From: Lethocerus indicus
Lineage: Eukaryota > Arthropoda > Insecta > Hemiptera > Belostomatidae
Reading direction: 5' to 3'
Length of the DNA stretch: 64,000 nt
Assembly: GCA_019843655.1 (NCBI GenBank)
Contig: JACDQD010000001.1
Span: forward strand, 39,769,392 to 39,833,391
Made by a program: the position numbers and the translations under genes. The notes beneath the pieces are model-generated. The model was not told the DNA's origin. It saw only the letters and a program-made list of their open reading frames with translations, and searched no databases. This document shows, piece after piece, positions 27,109 through 39,848 of this stretch (positions within the stretch are counted from its first letter, which is position 1; each line of letters opens with the position of its first letter).

Positions 27109-27824
27109 TCTACGTTCACATCGATATTATTTCCGCACAATTAAATCATCTGAGACAGAGGAAGAGGAACGAACGCAATTTTTCTCAAACCGGTACCAGC
27201 ACTGAGACAGAAAGTTGACGGCGAGTAAGATTTCAGAAGGGTATCGAACATATAATGTTGAACATTTGAAGACGGCGCTTTCAATCAAAATTGAAGCTTG
27301 AGCCGAACGTTTCAACTCCAGACCCAGGGGATACTTCGCCACGAGGAAACAAAGCAAAATGTCAGGTCCACAGTTTTCAGTAAATATCACTTTTTCGGCT
27401 TAATTTTCAGCCAATCACAAGGCTGGAAATGAAATTTCCTCTATTGAAATTTAAATTAAATTTTAAATTTCTTTTATTGTGGGTGTTTAACGTATAAGTT
27501 TTATTTAACAAAATTTAAAGAGCTTTTACAGTAATTATTTTAATTATTCCTTATCATACATTGTAATTATATTCGCTACAGATTAACTCTTTCGAACATC
27601 TAGATTATTAATCTTTTCTGTTTTTAAATTATAACAAAAATTTGTATTCGTCAAATACTTAATATTTCTTATATACGTACTTTAAAACTCTTGTTGATGC
27701 GTAACTCTGGCAATAATAATGTTTTTTAGCGCCGGAGGTTTCAAAATGTTTGGGTCGCTTCTCATTGCCTTCGTTCAGGCTTACTAGTTCATGTTTTAGT
27801 AGATATTCTCTTTGTTGATCGATT
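27109..27824. promoter_or_regulatory. Intergenic promoter region between divergent POMGNT1 and POGLUT1
   Basis: Only 716 bases separate the two start codons. The POMGNT1-proximal 300 bases are GC-richer than average for the window, as expected of a promoter and first untranslated exon. Both products act on protein O-glycans, so co-regulation is an attractive inference, but no specific factor site is claimed. Confidence 0.45.
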
Positions 27825-29681
27825 ATGTGTACGGGTAAACTTATTGTAATTTTTACTTTAGTATTATTGTGTCAGAAATGCGATAATTTAACAAACTGCC
27901 ATGCCGAGGAAGGAGCCGAGATCTGTGACAGTCGTAATAATTATGGAAAAGGTAGCAGTCTATTTAAAATTTCATTTGTATCGTCCAACCGGCAGTTGAA
28001 TAAACACTTTTTTGTCTTGTTTTTCAGAAAATAATCTTATAATGTCGCAAATAAACAGAGCCAAAGCAAACTTTGTGCCATGTCAGTACAATAATTGCAC
28101 TTGTTATAAAGGAGTAATTGAAAGTGACTTAAGTGTGTTTAAGACTGGTATTCAGAAATCTATGATTGATAGTGCCAAGACAAGGTATGTTGTAAATTGC
28201 TATGTGCATTCAATTTCCTTTTAAAGCAATAATATAAATTTATTGCTGTAATAAATAAATAAAAATAAGTATGTTTTTTTATTTAGGGGTGTGAAATATC
28301 AATTAATCAACCATAAGCTATATAGAGATGTCGAATGTTTATTTCCTGCACGTTGTTCTGGAATTGAATATTTTCTTAATAAACTGAGAAATGATTTAGA
28401 TGATTTTGAAATAATTGTTAATGTCCGCGACTGGCCGCAAGTGAGCAAGTTCCACAGTTCACAACCTCTACCAGTTTTTTCATTTAGTAAAGTGAGTATA
28501 GTTCATATATTATCTACTGTTCTATGCTAACATTGAATTTTATTTTGTACAACATAGTGTTCATATTATTTTTTGTATTACACTGCAAGCTTTTCTCAGT
28601 TTGATACATATATTACTTCACAGATGTATAGGGATAAAAACCTTAAAAATTGAAATCTAAATTGCTTCGTACAACTGAATACTTTATATAATATTAAATA
28701 ATCATCATTTGTACATATATCCTCCATTTTTCATTGTTTTGAATCACTAATTTAGTTTTTTAACCTGCATAACAAACCGAAATGCACAATGAACTGTTCT
28801 AGACTCAAGATTATTATGACATTATGTACCCAGCTTGGAGTTTTTGGGACGGAGGACCTGCCATTAAATTGTACCCGCAAGGCTTGGGAAAATGGGATGA
28901 CCATCGCAAGAATCTCATTGCGGAAGCAAAAAATATTCCATGGAACAAAAAGCTGAAAAAGGCTTTCTTCAGAGGCTCTCGTACAAGTAATGAGAGAGAC
29001 ACAATAGTTCTTTTGTCCCGGAAAAATCCAGAAATCGTGGATGGCGCATATACCAAGAATCAAGCATGGAAATCTGACAAAGTATTATTCGTTTAAATAT
29101 TTAAAGATTTAATATTTATTAATTTTATCCTATTTATAAATTCCTATTTTACTTATTTTAAGACTAAATGTTTTAGGATACTCTTGGCATGGCTCCTGCA
29201 GAAGAAGTTTCATTAGTTGATCATTGTCGGTATCGTTATTTATTTAATTTTCGTGGTGTAGCGGCTAGTTTTCGATTGAGACATTTATTTTTGTGCCAGT
29301 CACTCGTGTTTCATGTTGGCGATGAATGGAAAGAGTTCTTCTATGATTCTCTGAAACCCTGGATACATTTTGTTCCAGTTGCACAAAATGCCAAAGAAGC
29401 TGCTTACAGGTAGGGTATTCAGTTGGTACAATTAAAAAAGTAGCAAATAAATTTTACGGGAATTAAATGTTTCTTTCTTTTTCAGGTTTCTTCTTGAATT
29501 TTTCATCGAGCACGATGAATTAGCATCTGAAATTGCTCAGAGAGGCTTCTATTTTATCCAAAATCATCTCAAAATCGACGATGTGTTGTGTTATTGGAAG
29601 TTACTATTACAAAATTATATAAAACTTCAAACATTTAAACCGAAATTGGACAAGAAGCTAATTAATGTAACAAAAATCTAG
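27825..29681 (+). CDS. POGLUT1: Protein O-glucosyltransferase 1 (POGLUT1 / rumi)
   Basis: ER-lumenal CAP10-domain enzyme that transfers glucose to Ser in the C-X-S-X-P-C motif of EGF repeats, as on Notch. Exons are 27825-27951, 28028-28184, 28287-28491, 28803-29081, 29177-29409 and 29486-29681; phases agree, giving 398 aa (human 392). A signal peptide ([12 protein letters not shown], residues 5-16) starts the protein. The N-terminal cysteine block is [18 protein letters not shown]. The catalytic-base motif is NVRDWPQV, with Asp at the position known as the base in the family. The CAP10 core includes [35 protein letters not shown], and [20 protein letters not shown]. The last residues are KKLINVTKI, so no KDEL-like retention signal is present, unlike human KTEL. 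The gene is divergent from POMGNT1. Confidence 0.94.
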
Positions 29682-29984
29682 TCACATAAAATTAAATATT
29701 TGTCTTCAGTATGCAGGACTAATGACAGCACCAATGCCAAAGTCCTTTTCAAGAAATTATTTTTCAGTTGATAGTGGTAATGGATTTTAAAGATTGGAGT
29801 ATAGTGCATTTGTGTGGTAAAGAGTGCTGAGACTTTTAAATTCTCCAGTTGAAAATAGATGAGTTCCATTGGAAGACATTGAGATACAGCTAGAATCTTG
29901 AAAGTTTCTCTTGTTTTATTAAATTTAATTTTAATGGAATTCAGTTATAGGCATCTATTACAAATCAAATCAAATGTACCGTAT

Positions 29985-30055
29985 TTCCTCAATTATAAGA
30001 CACATTTTTTCCTCTCGGTGTGTCTGAATTCTGTGCGCATCTTATAATTTATGGC
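29985..30055. mobile_element. Inverted-repeat DNA-transposon remnant
   Basis: The motif CCGTATTTCCTCAATTATAAG begins near 29979. Its AATTATAAGA (29991-30000) pairs perfectly with TCTTATAATT (30040-30049). This TATAAG...CTTATA arrangement is common at the ends of short non-autonomous DNA transposons. I cannot name the superfamily from the sequence. Confidence 0.4.
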
Positions 30056-30527
30056 CTCTTACAAACGATGTAAAATTTCACAGTTGTTATAAATCATCAC
30101 TAAGGGGAAACTGATTTTTATGAAAGCTACAAAATATGGTAATAACCATGCCATTTATTATTGTTCAAGAGCTTTTTTTAAGCATCTTTGTATTCATTGC
30201 CTGATAAATAGTTTAAATGATTTATTTATTTAAAAATTCAATTTTTAAATGTATTTAAATTTGTTTAAAATATGTTAAAATTTCTTTAAATTTATTTAAA
30301 TGATTATGCTCTATTAGGACACCAGAGTAACTGTATTGAATAATATTTGTCATGAAATAGTCAGCAATATCTTTTTATTATACAATGAATTAAATTTCTA
30401 AAAATTAAAATAATTTCAGTTTAAATTAAATTTCGAATATTTAACTGGCAGATAAAACAGTATTTTATAAAATGTTTCAATTTTGCATATATTTTATTAC
30501 TTCTACATTGCCACTACCTATTGTCCT

Positions 30528-30720
30528 CCAAAAAAAACCATTTCGCAATTCCAATTCCTATCATCCTTTTCATCCATAGGCACCCCTATTCAACCCATCT
30601 CTAATTCTGAGATTCCTTCCTTAATAATGGGACTTACTGACTGGGATAAATTTCAAAATATACTCGACAATAAAATAGATCTAAAAATTCTGTCTCACAC
30701 AGAAGTATTGTTGCACTAAC
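30528..30720 (+). mobile_element. Fragment of a non-LTR retrotransposon ORF
   Basis: The translation from about 30534 to the stop at 30717-30719 includes SIGTPIQPISNSEIPSL, then GLTDWDKFQNILDNKI. A short segment ending in a T-D-W-x-x-F-type helix is typical of the linker after the endonuclease domain of jockey-like elements. The frame closes soon after and no reverse transcriptase follows, so this is a dead fragment. Confidence 0.35.
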
Positions 30721-30779
30721 ATTTAATAACTGGAAAAAGATGAGCCAGAGCCAAACAATAGAAACCCCCTGTGTTTAGA

Positions 30780-31030
30780 AACCACCTGCATGAGCTCCAT
30801 TGGAAGGGTTTTTGTACTTCCCTTCTGGGGACCGCCCGGGTGTCTGTGTCCGAAGTCTTTGAATTGTTCCTGGTTCATCATCAGGATCCGCCTAAGGAGT
30901 ATTTCAACTTTGGGTCATCTATATATGGTAGGTTGGGGTGTCCTTAATCCTCTTGGGATAATGACTTGTTTGTTCCTGTATAGGAAGCCATCCTTTAATT
31001 ATGGACCCAAAATTGGGTGGTAGAGTTCCA
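30780..31030. mobile_element. GC-rich transposon debris
   Basis: A 250-base block with much higher G+C than its flanks has partial reading frames on both strands but no recognisable domain. It sits directly after the retrotransposon fragment and may be more of the same element. Confidence 0.3.
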
Positions 31031-31308
31031 AAAAAGTGTCAAATCTATAATGGCTTAGGTTGGGGGCAGAAGAAATAAGTTGGGTTAAAGACTATGATTA
31101 TTTTTATTATTATAGAAATACACTTTGTTAACACTGAAATAACAAAATCACATTGAAGGTAAGGCGACATATAAATATCTCAATAAGGTGTATGTACATA
31201 TACATCATTCATTTGTTAGGATTAAGCCTACCACACAGTATTGGCTGTTAGTTACATGTCATATATGAACATATAGATAATCTTTACAACATACACTAAG
31301 AGAAAGAA

Positions 31309-32035
31309 ACATTGAACATTGTTACAATAATGACCAATATCAATCAATAGGTCCCTGTAACAAATACAGAATAACACTGAACAATATTTATAGGCGACTA
31401 TGAACAATATCCCATAGGTATTTGTCAGCCCTTAAAGCTCATTACACTACATGAAGTTTTAAAAGAATGGGTACTTGTAGACAGTACATTGAACAGTGTT
31501 ACTATAATGACCAATATCAGAAAACAATTTTATATACAATGATCGATATCAACAGATATTTGTTAGAGAACAACAACCCTTGAAGCTTATTGCACTATAT
31601 AAATAAAATTAAACAATAGGAAATTGTGGACAGTACTAAAAAAACATTGAACAGTGTTACTAAATGACCAATATAAATCAATAGGTCCTAGTGGTCATAC
31701 AGAGAAATATTGAACAATGTTTATATACAATGATCAATAGCATTAAGGTACTCAATTGTCAGGGAACAACAGCCCTTGAAGCTAATTTCACTATATAAAT
31801 AGTTCTAAAAAAAATATAGGTATGGGCAGTACAAAAAACATAATAAATGTATAATAAATTACCAATGAGAATAGGTAATTTTGGCCAATACAGAACAAAT
31901 CATTATAAACATATAATGAAAGTATAATAAATGACCAATGACAATAGGTAATTGCGGCCAATCCGGTAAAAACATTGGACAATGTTCAATATCAATAGCT
32001 AATTTTAGCCAATTGACAAGTCATTAAATTAGTAT
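31309..32035. repeat. Decayed tandem repeat array, unit about 155-180 bp
   Basis: The phrase CATTGAACA-N-TGTTAC followed by AATGACCAATAT recurs at about 31309, 31487 and 31644. Between occurrences lie diverged copies of TATACAATGATCAATA and CAACAGCCCTTGAAGCT. Shorter derivatives (AATAAATGACCAATGA) continue to about 32035. It is a degenerate minisatellite or satellite fragment. Confidence 0.7.
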
Positions 32036-32701
32036 TGAACATGTCAGGTAGGTCATATGGGTTGATGAGCTTATATTATTCCAATGACCACATCAGTACA
32101 ATACTTAATGATATGAGGAAGAGAATCTAAACATTTGTGTATACGAATAGTAATAAGTTCAGGTTGATAAGTATTAGGAACTGAACTAATTGGACATCAT
32201 TATGAATTTCCCCACATTTGAGAGTGGTACACATTTGAGACATCAAAATAGTCATACATCCATGTGCGTTTTTCATTAGTCGTTAATCTCAAATATAGTC
32301 CATTAGTCAAATATCTTCTTTGCACAGCCAAATACGCTTTATACACATTCGAATATTAACATGCATACACATAATAAGGAGAATCACTATATGGTACTGG
32401 AGAAATTATTTTCACACCTTTGCTCCTTTTCCCCGATTCCTCCTTTTCCATGATTTAACTAAAAATAAAAACCATTTATTCTTATTATTAGCAAATTCTT
32501 TCCAATAATAATAATACAAAATTCTAACAAACATTAATGGTATGACATATATTTGTATTAGTAATAACAAAAAACTATATCAAAAATCATACCTCTTCCA
32601 CTTTACTCCATATTGTTTTTCATCTATATAAAAACAAAACAAAAATTAAACTACTGAATTTGAAATCTGTAGACTAACAATAAAAATGTCATTACACACA
32701 A

Positions 32702-32708
<7 letters not shown>

Positions 32709-32761
<53 letters not shown>
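32709..32761. repeat. (TA)n microsatellite
   Basis: About 26 TA units just beyond the stop codon of the 13-exon gene, probably in its 3' untranslated region. Confidence 0.95.
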
Positions 32762-32769
<8 letters not shown>

Positions 32770-32805
32770 ATGTTTAATCACACAGGAATTACCAGGAATT
32801 GGTAC

Positions 32806-35800
32806 TTAGAAATCATGAGCCCAACTTGGCCCAGGTTGGTCAGATGGTGTGGCACGTGAGCTCTCATCTGAATCATTTCCAATCTCCATTGCTTCTTCTT
32901 CTTCTTCTTCTTCTTCTTCTTCTCCTTCTTCTTCTTCATTCTCAGCCTACATTAAATTTCAACATACGGTAGATTAAGTTATAATGCTGATAAGAAATTA
33001 TCAACAAATGTATTTATCTATAATTCCATAATTACAAGTCATTCCCATAATGATTATAAATACACTGAAAAACTATGGCAAAGAATAGAAAAAAAACAGG
33101 ACAACTCAATTCACCTCAACTTCCATCTGTTGTTGTTGCTGCTGCTGCTGTAGGGACCTTGAAGAGCTTCTTGTACATCTGACCACCTTCTGTGGTGAGC
33201 TTACATTTATATTGAATGGCGCAGCTATTGCAACAGGGCATGAATAGGTCCTACTAGGGCTAGTTTTAATTGCTATAACAAATACCAGAATATTCCGATT
33301 ATTTAATCTCCTTTTTTAATTCTAAAACTAATATAGAATGTAACTTTTGATGTAAATGATATGAAACACTGTTTTCATATCAACATTACATTCCTTCATA
33401 TAGCCTTAATCTCACTATAAACTGTATCCATTTCTGAACATTCTCTGATCTTAAAAACAAATGAATAATTCAGATAGGTAACTTTAAAAAAATGTTATTT
33501 CCTTCAAAATGAAATTTTAATGAAAAAATTAGTTTATTAGAGTTATTTTTTTATTGACAGTGGCTCATAAAAACCTGTTGTCATATTGATGCATTTTTGA
33601 CAGTTAAAGAAAAACTCAATTGTATACAGAGAGAATAAGACCATCTACAACACATTTGAATTTCTTTTTAACTTTTGAATACTGATCTTTTCTAAGTCAT
33701 GAAAATTAATTTTCTTTCCACTTTCTAAACAGAAACATTTTTGTTTATACACTGTGCCTCATTAATTCAAATCTTTTCCCCATTATTTTCACATTGTTGA
33801 TTTGTTTATAATATAAAAAAATAAATGTATTTTTATCTGAAATGGAAATACCCCATAAAATTGATAATACCCAATAACCATTTGTGACAATATAATTCTG
33901 ATAAGAAATTAGGCTGTGAACTCAAACACAAATAAAATAAATAACATTATATAAAGGCCTTGGTGGACTGTATATGAAGCATTCCCATTGACAAATCAAT
34001 TTTCAAATGGAGTGAATTGAGTTATATAATCACAATCTACCTCACACATTTAAAACAATATTAGGGCCACTCACGTATACATTTCCTGCGCCTATGTTTT
34101 CTTTTTTCTCTAACTTGTTCGCTGACCTTCTTTGCGCACTGAAGACAGAATAACACTCTAATAAAGATAAACTAATCTAAACAGAACTACTTTATACAGT
34201 ACTTTAAAATACTTTTTAAATAATTAAATAAAATACTATTTATATTTTATTTTAGTAACTTCCTAAATACCTTAGTGTGTGAAGCTGTTGATCCAGTTTC
34301 AATAGTGGTTCGAACGGTTTGAGGAAGTCCTAAAAACATAAAATATTTATTTGGCATACAACATTATTACATCTATGAATAATATTAATGAAAATATGTT
34401 GAAATATGTTGTGTGACCACCAAATATATACAAGACTTATTTAAAATTGACTAATACATGGGACACCAATATTAATGCTACAATTCTTGAAACATTTAAA
34501 TATACAAGAATTTATATGCTTATGTTCACAAACGTTCATGTGAAGAAAATCATTGATTTATTAATGCCTTAGTGTAAGAGTTTATCATACATACCTAATC
34601 GTGGTACAGGATGTGTAATTCGAATATCTTTTTCATATTCGCTAACAGGTACTGTTGTGTAACCTTCTGGGATTTGTAGCTTTTCAATCACAACAAAAGC
34701 TCTTGATATTACGTGACCATCTACCATTGGGCTCACTGTAAGGCATTTCTGCCCTCTACTCCCTGAAATATGTGAATTTCAATTAACAGAATAATTAATT
34801 AATTTTATTAAAATTAAGTATAATACAGAAAAAATTTGCCAATTACCAGGTTTATCAAACATGATCGGTCCACGGGTCGCAGCAAAGTGAACATCTGGAA
34901 AGAAAGAAAACAATCACTTCTTTGCAAGAATCAATCACTTCAAGCAATTATATTACTCCCATTATCACCCATTACATTCATTGTCTCCTTGGTGTTATTG
35001 GCAAGGAACAAATGTGCGGGAGAGCAAACCATTATTTTTAATAACCAGAATACACCCCTAGTCCCATTATACCATTTAAAGAAATGATTTATTTAAAACT
35101 AAATCAAAATTACCTGTGTGAATAAAAAATGTTCCATTTTATAAGTTACTATATTATTATAAAAGTACTATTTGATTTCAGTAGTGATATTTTAAAATGT
35201 AGAATTAAAAAGAAAATGGAAAGAATTTCCATACAGGATAACAATAACATAAATAAATAAAAACATACCTGCCGGTGAAGGAGATCGCTCCATACCAGAT
35301 CTACGTTCAGAATCTTAAAAAAGAAAAAGGATATCAATACTATATTGTATTATTACCCCTGAATAAATAAATCATGTTTCTCCATAAAGCGTAATATTAT
35401 CCTTACAGCTCTACTCATGAAGTTTGTACTCTTTTAACTTGTACCCAATGCTTGAATATTTTCTGCTTTTGGTCATCATCAACTGTGTTCTATTAATAGT
35501 GTAATTTCAGATTAAAGGACTTAATCATTAAAATAAATCAATATAAAATAATCAAAATCTTACTAGGTTGTACAAATACATGTGCAGGTATCTCATTACA
35601 TTAATAACATAAATCTACCGATGATGGTAAAACAGTGAAACAAGTCAAATATAGAATCAACAAGTGGGATCATACAAGGGTATATCCTTGAGTGGTGATA
35701 TCCTGAATTCTCATCCAGAAAATCACAAATACCTTAATTTATAATTACCTAAATATACCAAGTCACAATTTTGAAACAATTGAAAGATTGCCAAGTTAAA

Positions 35801-38636
35801 ATAACAATGAAGGAAACATAATAAGAAGTACCAGCTACCCAACCAAGGATGCCTTTTAAATATTATATAAGCTATGTACCATATATTATGGTACATAGCT
35901 TATATAATAAGCTCCTTCATATACCATGAAGGAAATATACAATTTGTTCACATTTTAAATGTTGCATCCCAGAAATTTATTGTCATGGTGCACAAATCAA
36001 TTTCAAGAATTTTAAGATGTTTCAATTAGGCAATTACAAAAGAAAAGAGGATATTTTTAATTAATTTGGCAATACAAAACATCGGGAAATTAATAATGCA
36101 TATACTTTAACATTCCATGCAAAATTCGATTTCATTAATAACTAGAGCATACAATTTTATTACAATATAAAGTATAGACTTTATATTCTAAAAGAATATA
36201 AAGATCTGGTCAGGTGCCAGATAGCTGGCACCCACAAAAAATAACCAGAAAATGAACAGATTGAGAAAAGTATGAAATATAAAGAAATCGAGAAGACAAA
36301 CACATGTAGTACCTTCAGAGGTTGGAGATTCCTCGTATGAGCTCCCTGAAGCATTACTGTTATCCTCATTAAGAAATTCTTGGCCATCTTCTGGTAGAAT
36401 AAACATATTAATTAGATTTAAATAATAATACCATCTTATTGATTTTTTAAAATGAAAATTATCTACAACTTCATACAAATATACTGTTTCATATTCACGT
36501 AAAGTGTAATGGTGTTGAAATTTTGAATGCCACCTTAACAAGGATATTAAATTGTGATTCATTATCATTAAAGTGCCTTTAGGAGGATTAATATAAAAAT
36601 ACTGAACAAGCCCACAAGATATAAACATTAATGAACTTAGGTCAGGGGGTTTGTTGGGGGGTGGGTTTGGATATTTGCTATGTAAATTATATATAATTAT
36701 GGCATAAATTCTAGTAGAGTTATCTAGTATTTAAATCAAAGAACATCCTAGAATACAAGTTGCAAATACATAATTTCTTTTGCTACTTTTTGTATATAGG
36801 GATTTAACTTCTTGCTATCATCACCAGGGTGTTGTCCTTCAGTAATCTAGTGAGGCACTTATGATAAACCATGCGGGCAGAATAGTTCATCTGTAGTGAA
36901 CATGCATAGGTACCTCACTATATTATTGGCGGAATGCTAATTGCAATGCTGGGAAGCTAAAACAGGTTTAAATAAGATCGAATGGATCAGAAAATAACAA
37001 AAGTCAAACAGCTTTAGTGTGGAATTAATGAAGGGAAAATACCTGTAGACATCAGAACATTGTCCTCTCCATTCGGAACAATCATCTGTTCTTCATCTGA
37101 AAAATATAAAATTCATGTCACAATATATAATAATTTGTATATTTTACATAATACCATCACATTATTTAAAACACAATAAAGGCTATATATGTAAATTTAA
37201 TATATTAATAACCTTTCAGCTGCCAGAACAAAATCAAGAGTAATACAATTGAGAATGAAGCAATTGAATTCAATGCAAATGCATATGTTAGCCCAAAATA
37301 TAATTATATTTTCAAACACAATTTCCTTCCTTTTTCCGTAAAGATGAAATTTTTACATTGACAGCAAAAGAAATTGTCACTTCCTGTTTCTCTGAAGGAC
37401 TACAAACTTTCCTCAGTCACATTCCCTGGGGCAATCTTCAAACTAAATAACCTGTATCTTGTGCATACAGACAGAGGAATAGCTGTGTTTTTATGGATCA
37501 TCTGACATATTAAAGATTAAGAATCCATGATTTATGAATGTGACACCTTGCTCAGTAGAAGGATTGCCGGAACCACTATTCTGGGTTTGGCTATCACTGT
37601 CATCATCGTTCTCCTGCTTCTGGCTTTGCTTCTCATCCTGGTCTTGTCTTTGATCAACCTCATTTTCTTCATTGTCACCTTCATTATGTTCATTATCAAC
37701 GTGAGAACTTCCTTGATTATCACCATCATTATTCTCCTCACTATCATTCTCAGTTTCGTTTTGTTCCTGATCTTCATTTCGACTAAAATTCTCCTGTGGA
37801 TCGCTGTTGCTATCCTGACTGATGTTCTCATTTTGTTCTTCATCTTCGTTTTGATCTTGATTGATCTGCTGGGGGACAGCTATACCCACTAAAAAACGTT
37901 AAGATAAATAAAATATCATCTAATAATAACTGCATAGGATAAATTTAAATGTAACTGGTTTGGGTACATAATAAGATTCACTGTAATGCCATTAAGAGAA
38001 ATAAAATGCTCAATTCTTTGGTATCCACTCTGATCAAATTGTTAATTCTCATTATATTTTCTTTAAATATTATGTATATAGACAATTTGACTGCACTAAC
38101 CTCTCTCATCATTTGGAGCCTGATTTCCTCTAAGAAAATCAAAAACATTAGTCAGGGTTTGAGCCATACCTGCTGTCATATCAATGGCCCGCTTTATGTC
38201 TCTTCTCAACAGGCGAATGTCTTTGAAATGTTCTTTCTTATATACCTGAAAATAAATAAACGTGTACGCATATATAGCATATATTTTGCAAACTTTAAAT
38301 AGAAGAAACATTCATCTGTTTAAGATTGTTTTTTTTTTTAATTATTGCATAAATTACAAACATTGCTGTTGGAACCTGAGTTTTCACTAACAGGTATTTG
38401 CTTCTGTTCATTTGCACTTATGAGGCTCAATACTTCCCTCCCTATGCTCTTCACCATAACTTTTAGTTCATCATTTGCTCTCCTAAAGTATTTATTTCCT
38501 AGAACTAAATCATATGGTTTTTTTGCCATCGATTGGAACATCAATATAGGTTAAAAAAACATGAAATTAATATGTCAACATAACAAAGTATTATAAGATA
38601 CTAACGTTTCTTAGCTTTCTTAACTTTTCCTTCCAT
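32806..38636 (-). CDS. Unrecognised 13-exon gene, acidic low-complexity protein
   Basis: I do not recognise the family. Exons in gene order: 38606-38636, 38392-38498 (or from 38362), 38101-38245, 37547-37888, 37043-37096, 36313-36390, 35269-35313, 34847-34894, 34595-34762, 34271-34329, 34075-34138, 33115-33272, 32806-32946. Every junction is GT-AG and in phase; the total is about 479 or 489 aa. The order of parts is: a basic start (MEGKVKKAKK); two helical segments (residues about 11-45 and 47-85); a long Asn/Gln/Asp/Glu-rich tract from exon 37547-37888; a Ser/Pro stretch (RRSGMERSPSPAD); a more ordered block (VDGHVISRAFVVIEKL, then ITHPVPRLG); a basic patch (REKRKHRRRKC); RCTRSSSRSL; eight Gln; a Glu run encoded by a GAA tract; and the end GPSWAHDF. 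A nuclear, chromatin-linked role is a guess. The short basic RCTRSSSR near the end recalls a shugoshin C-box, but not convincingly. Confidence 0.7.
35861..35909. repeat. Perfect 23-bp inverted repeat with 3-base loop
   Basis: The arms 35861-35883 and 35887-35909 are exact reverse complements around TAT. The palindrome lies in the intron between exons 35269-35313 and 36313-36390 of the 13-exon gene. A second small hairpin (TCCTTCAT / ATGAAGGA) follows at once. Confidence 0.9.
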
Positions 38637-38718
38637 ATTCAATATTTGCACTGTAAAAAGTCCAACTGTCAGGAAATTGAAAATTTGATAATTCGTTAAT
38701 TGGAATAATAAGCTCTCT

Positions 38719-39165
38719 AACCTAGGAACAGTAACATAATATTTCATTTATATTTTTTTGTAGAATGAAATAAATATTAATAGCTAAAAGATATTTCATG
38801 TAAATTTAACACATCTCTCAGGAGCATAACTACCCAGTCTATAAAATATCTTAGAATGAGGATTTTGTATAAAATGAATAGCGAAGGACTAAATAATAAA
38901 ATATATGCAAATAAATAGAATTATAATATTTTTATATTCCATTAAGTGGATTCATGCTACCTAACCTAGCAACAGCAAAAGAATATTTAATGTTAATTAT
39001 ACTGATTAAGGAATTAAATAATTATTTATAGTTAAAACATACGTAATAATATTTGCTATTAATTTAACACATCCCTGGGGAGACTAATTGTGCCCTGAGT
39101 ACAAAATGAGCTAAGAAGCAGTGTCCACATAAATAAAACAATAAAATATAGACTTAAATATGCAT
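38719..39165. repeat. Diverged tandem duplication of about 240 bp
   Basis: Two neighbouring segments share the same order of words: TAACCTAG-AACAG, a long AT stretch, ATTTAACACATC-CT, AG-CTAA, and AATAAAATATA. The first runs about 38719-38920 and the second about 38961-39165. It lies just upstream of the first coding exon of the 13-exon gene. Confidence 0.55.
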
Positions 39166-39814
39166 ATGTATATGTTCGCTGAGATATGAATTTATTTGTG
39201 ATGTAAGTTTAATTAATAATGTAGTTTATTGCACTCAAAATGCATTGTGTAAATTTAACAAAATTGTTTTTCCACAAATGTCTAAACAGACATCACTTGG
39301 GCTTGATTCGTACTTTATATTAATTACAGTCATTAAGAAGTCATTAAGATACTTTCACAGGATCATGAAATGACTGTCGATTGCAATGGACCCTTTATTG
39401 ATTTACAACAAACAGAGTAAATAAACCAATGATGTCTGTAAAATGTTGCCTGTTTCATAAGGTACACTGCATCCAGGTGAAAAATGTTGATTGTTGGTAA
39501 GAAAAAGTGTTAAAACTTTAAAGTGTTAGAGTGACTGTTGCACCAAGAAAGCAAGCCATCTAAAATAGGAGGCCTCCCATAATGCACCCAGTGACCAGGA
39601 CCACCATTGTGGGCAGATCATTCACTAATACTCATTTCACCAATTACCTACCTTGAAAATTATACACGCAGCTTGCGGTGTCAGCTAATACATATAGGGA
39701 ATAACTAAATTCCTTTAATTGCTTAAAAATATGCCAGAGTCGGATATCTGATCAAGAGTTGATGACACTACTAAGTTTTAAAGACGATGTAATTGAGTAT
39801 GAGAGGGTGTATGT

Positions 39815-39848
<34 letters not shown>

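Noticed and set aside
31309..32035. CRISPR-like or regulatory repeat array
   Set aside because: Units are long and decaying with no unique spacers; this is a eukaryotic degenerate tandem repeat.
37532..37843. Alternative minus-strand frame with Arg/Met/Ile-rich translation
   Set aside because: It overlaps the same exon in another frame and joins neither neighbouring exon in phase.
37527..37892. Long plus-strand open frame with hydrophobic Ile/Leu/Val-rich translation
   Set aside because: It is the antisense shadow of the acidic exon at 37547-37888. The minus-strand frame is in phase with exons on both sides, whereas this one has no splice context.
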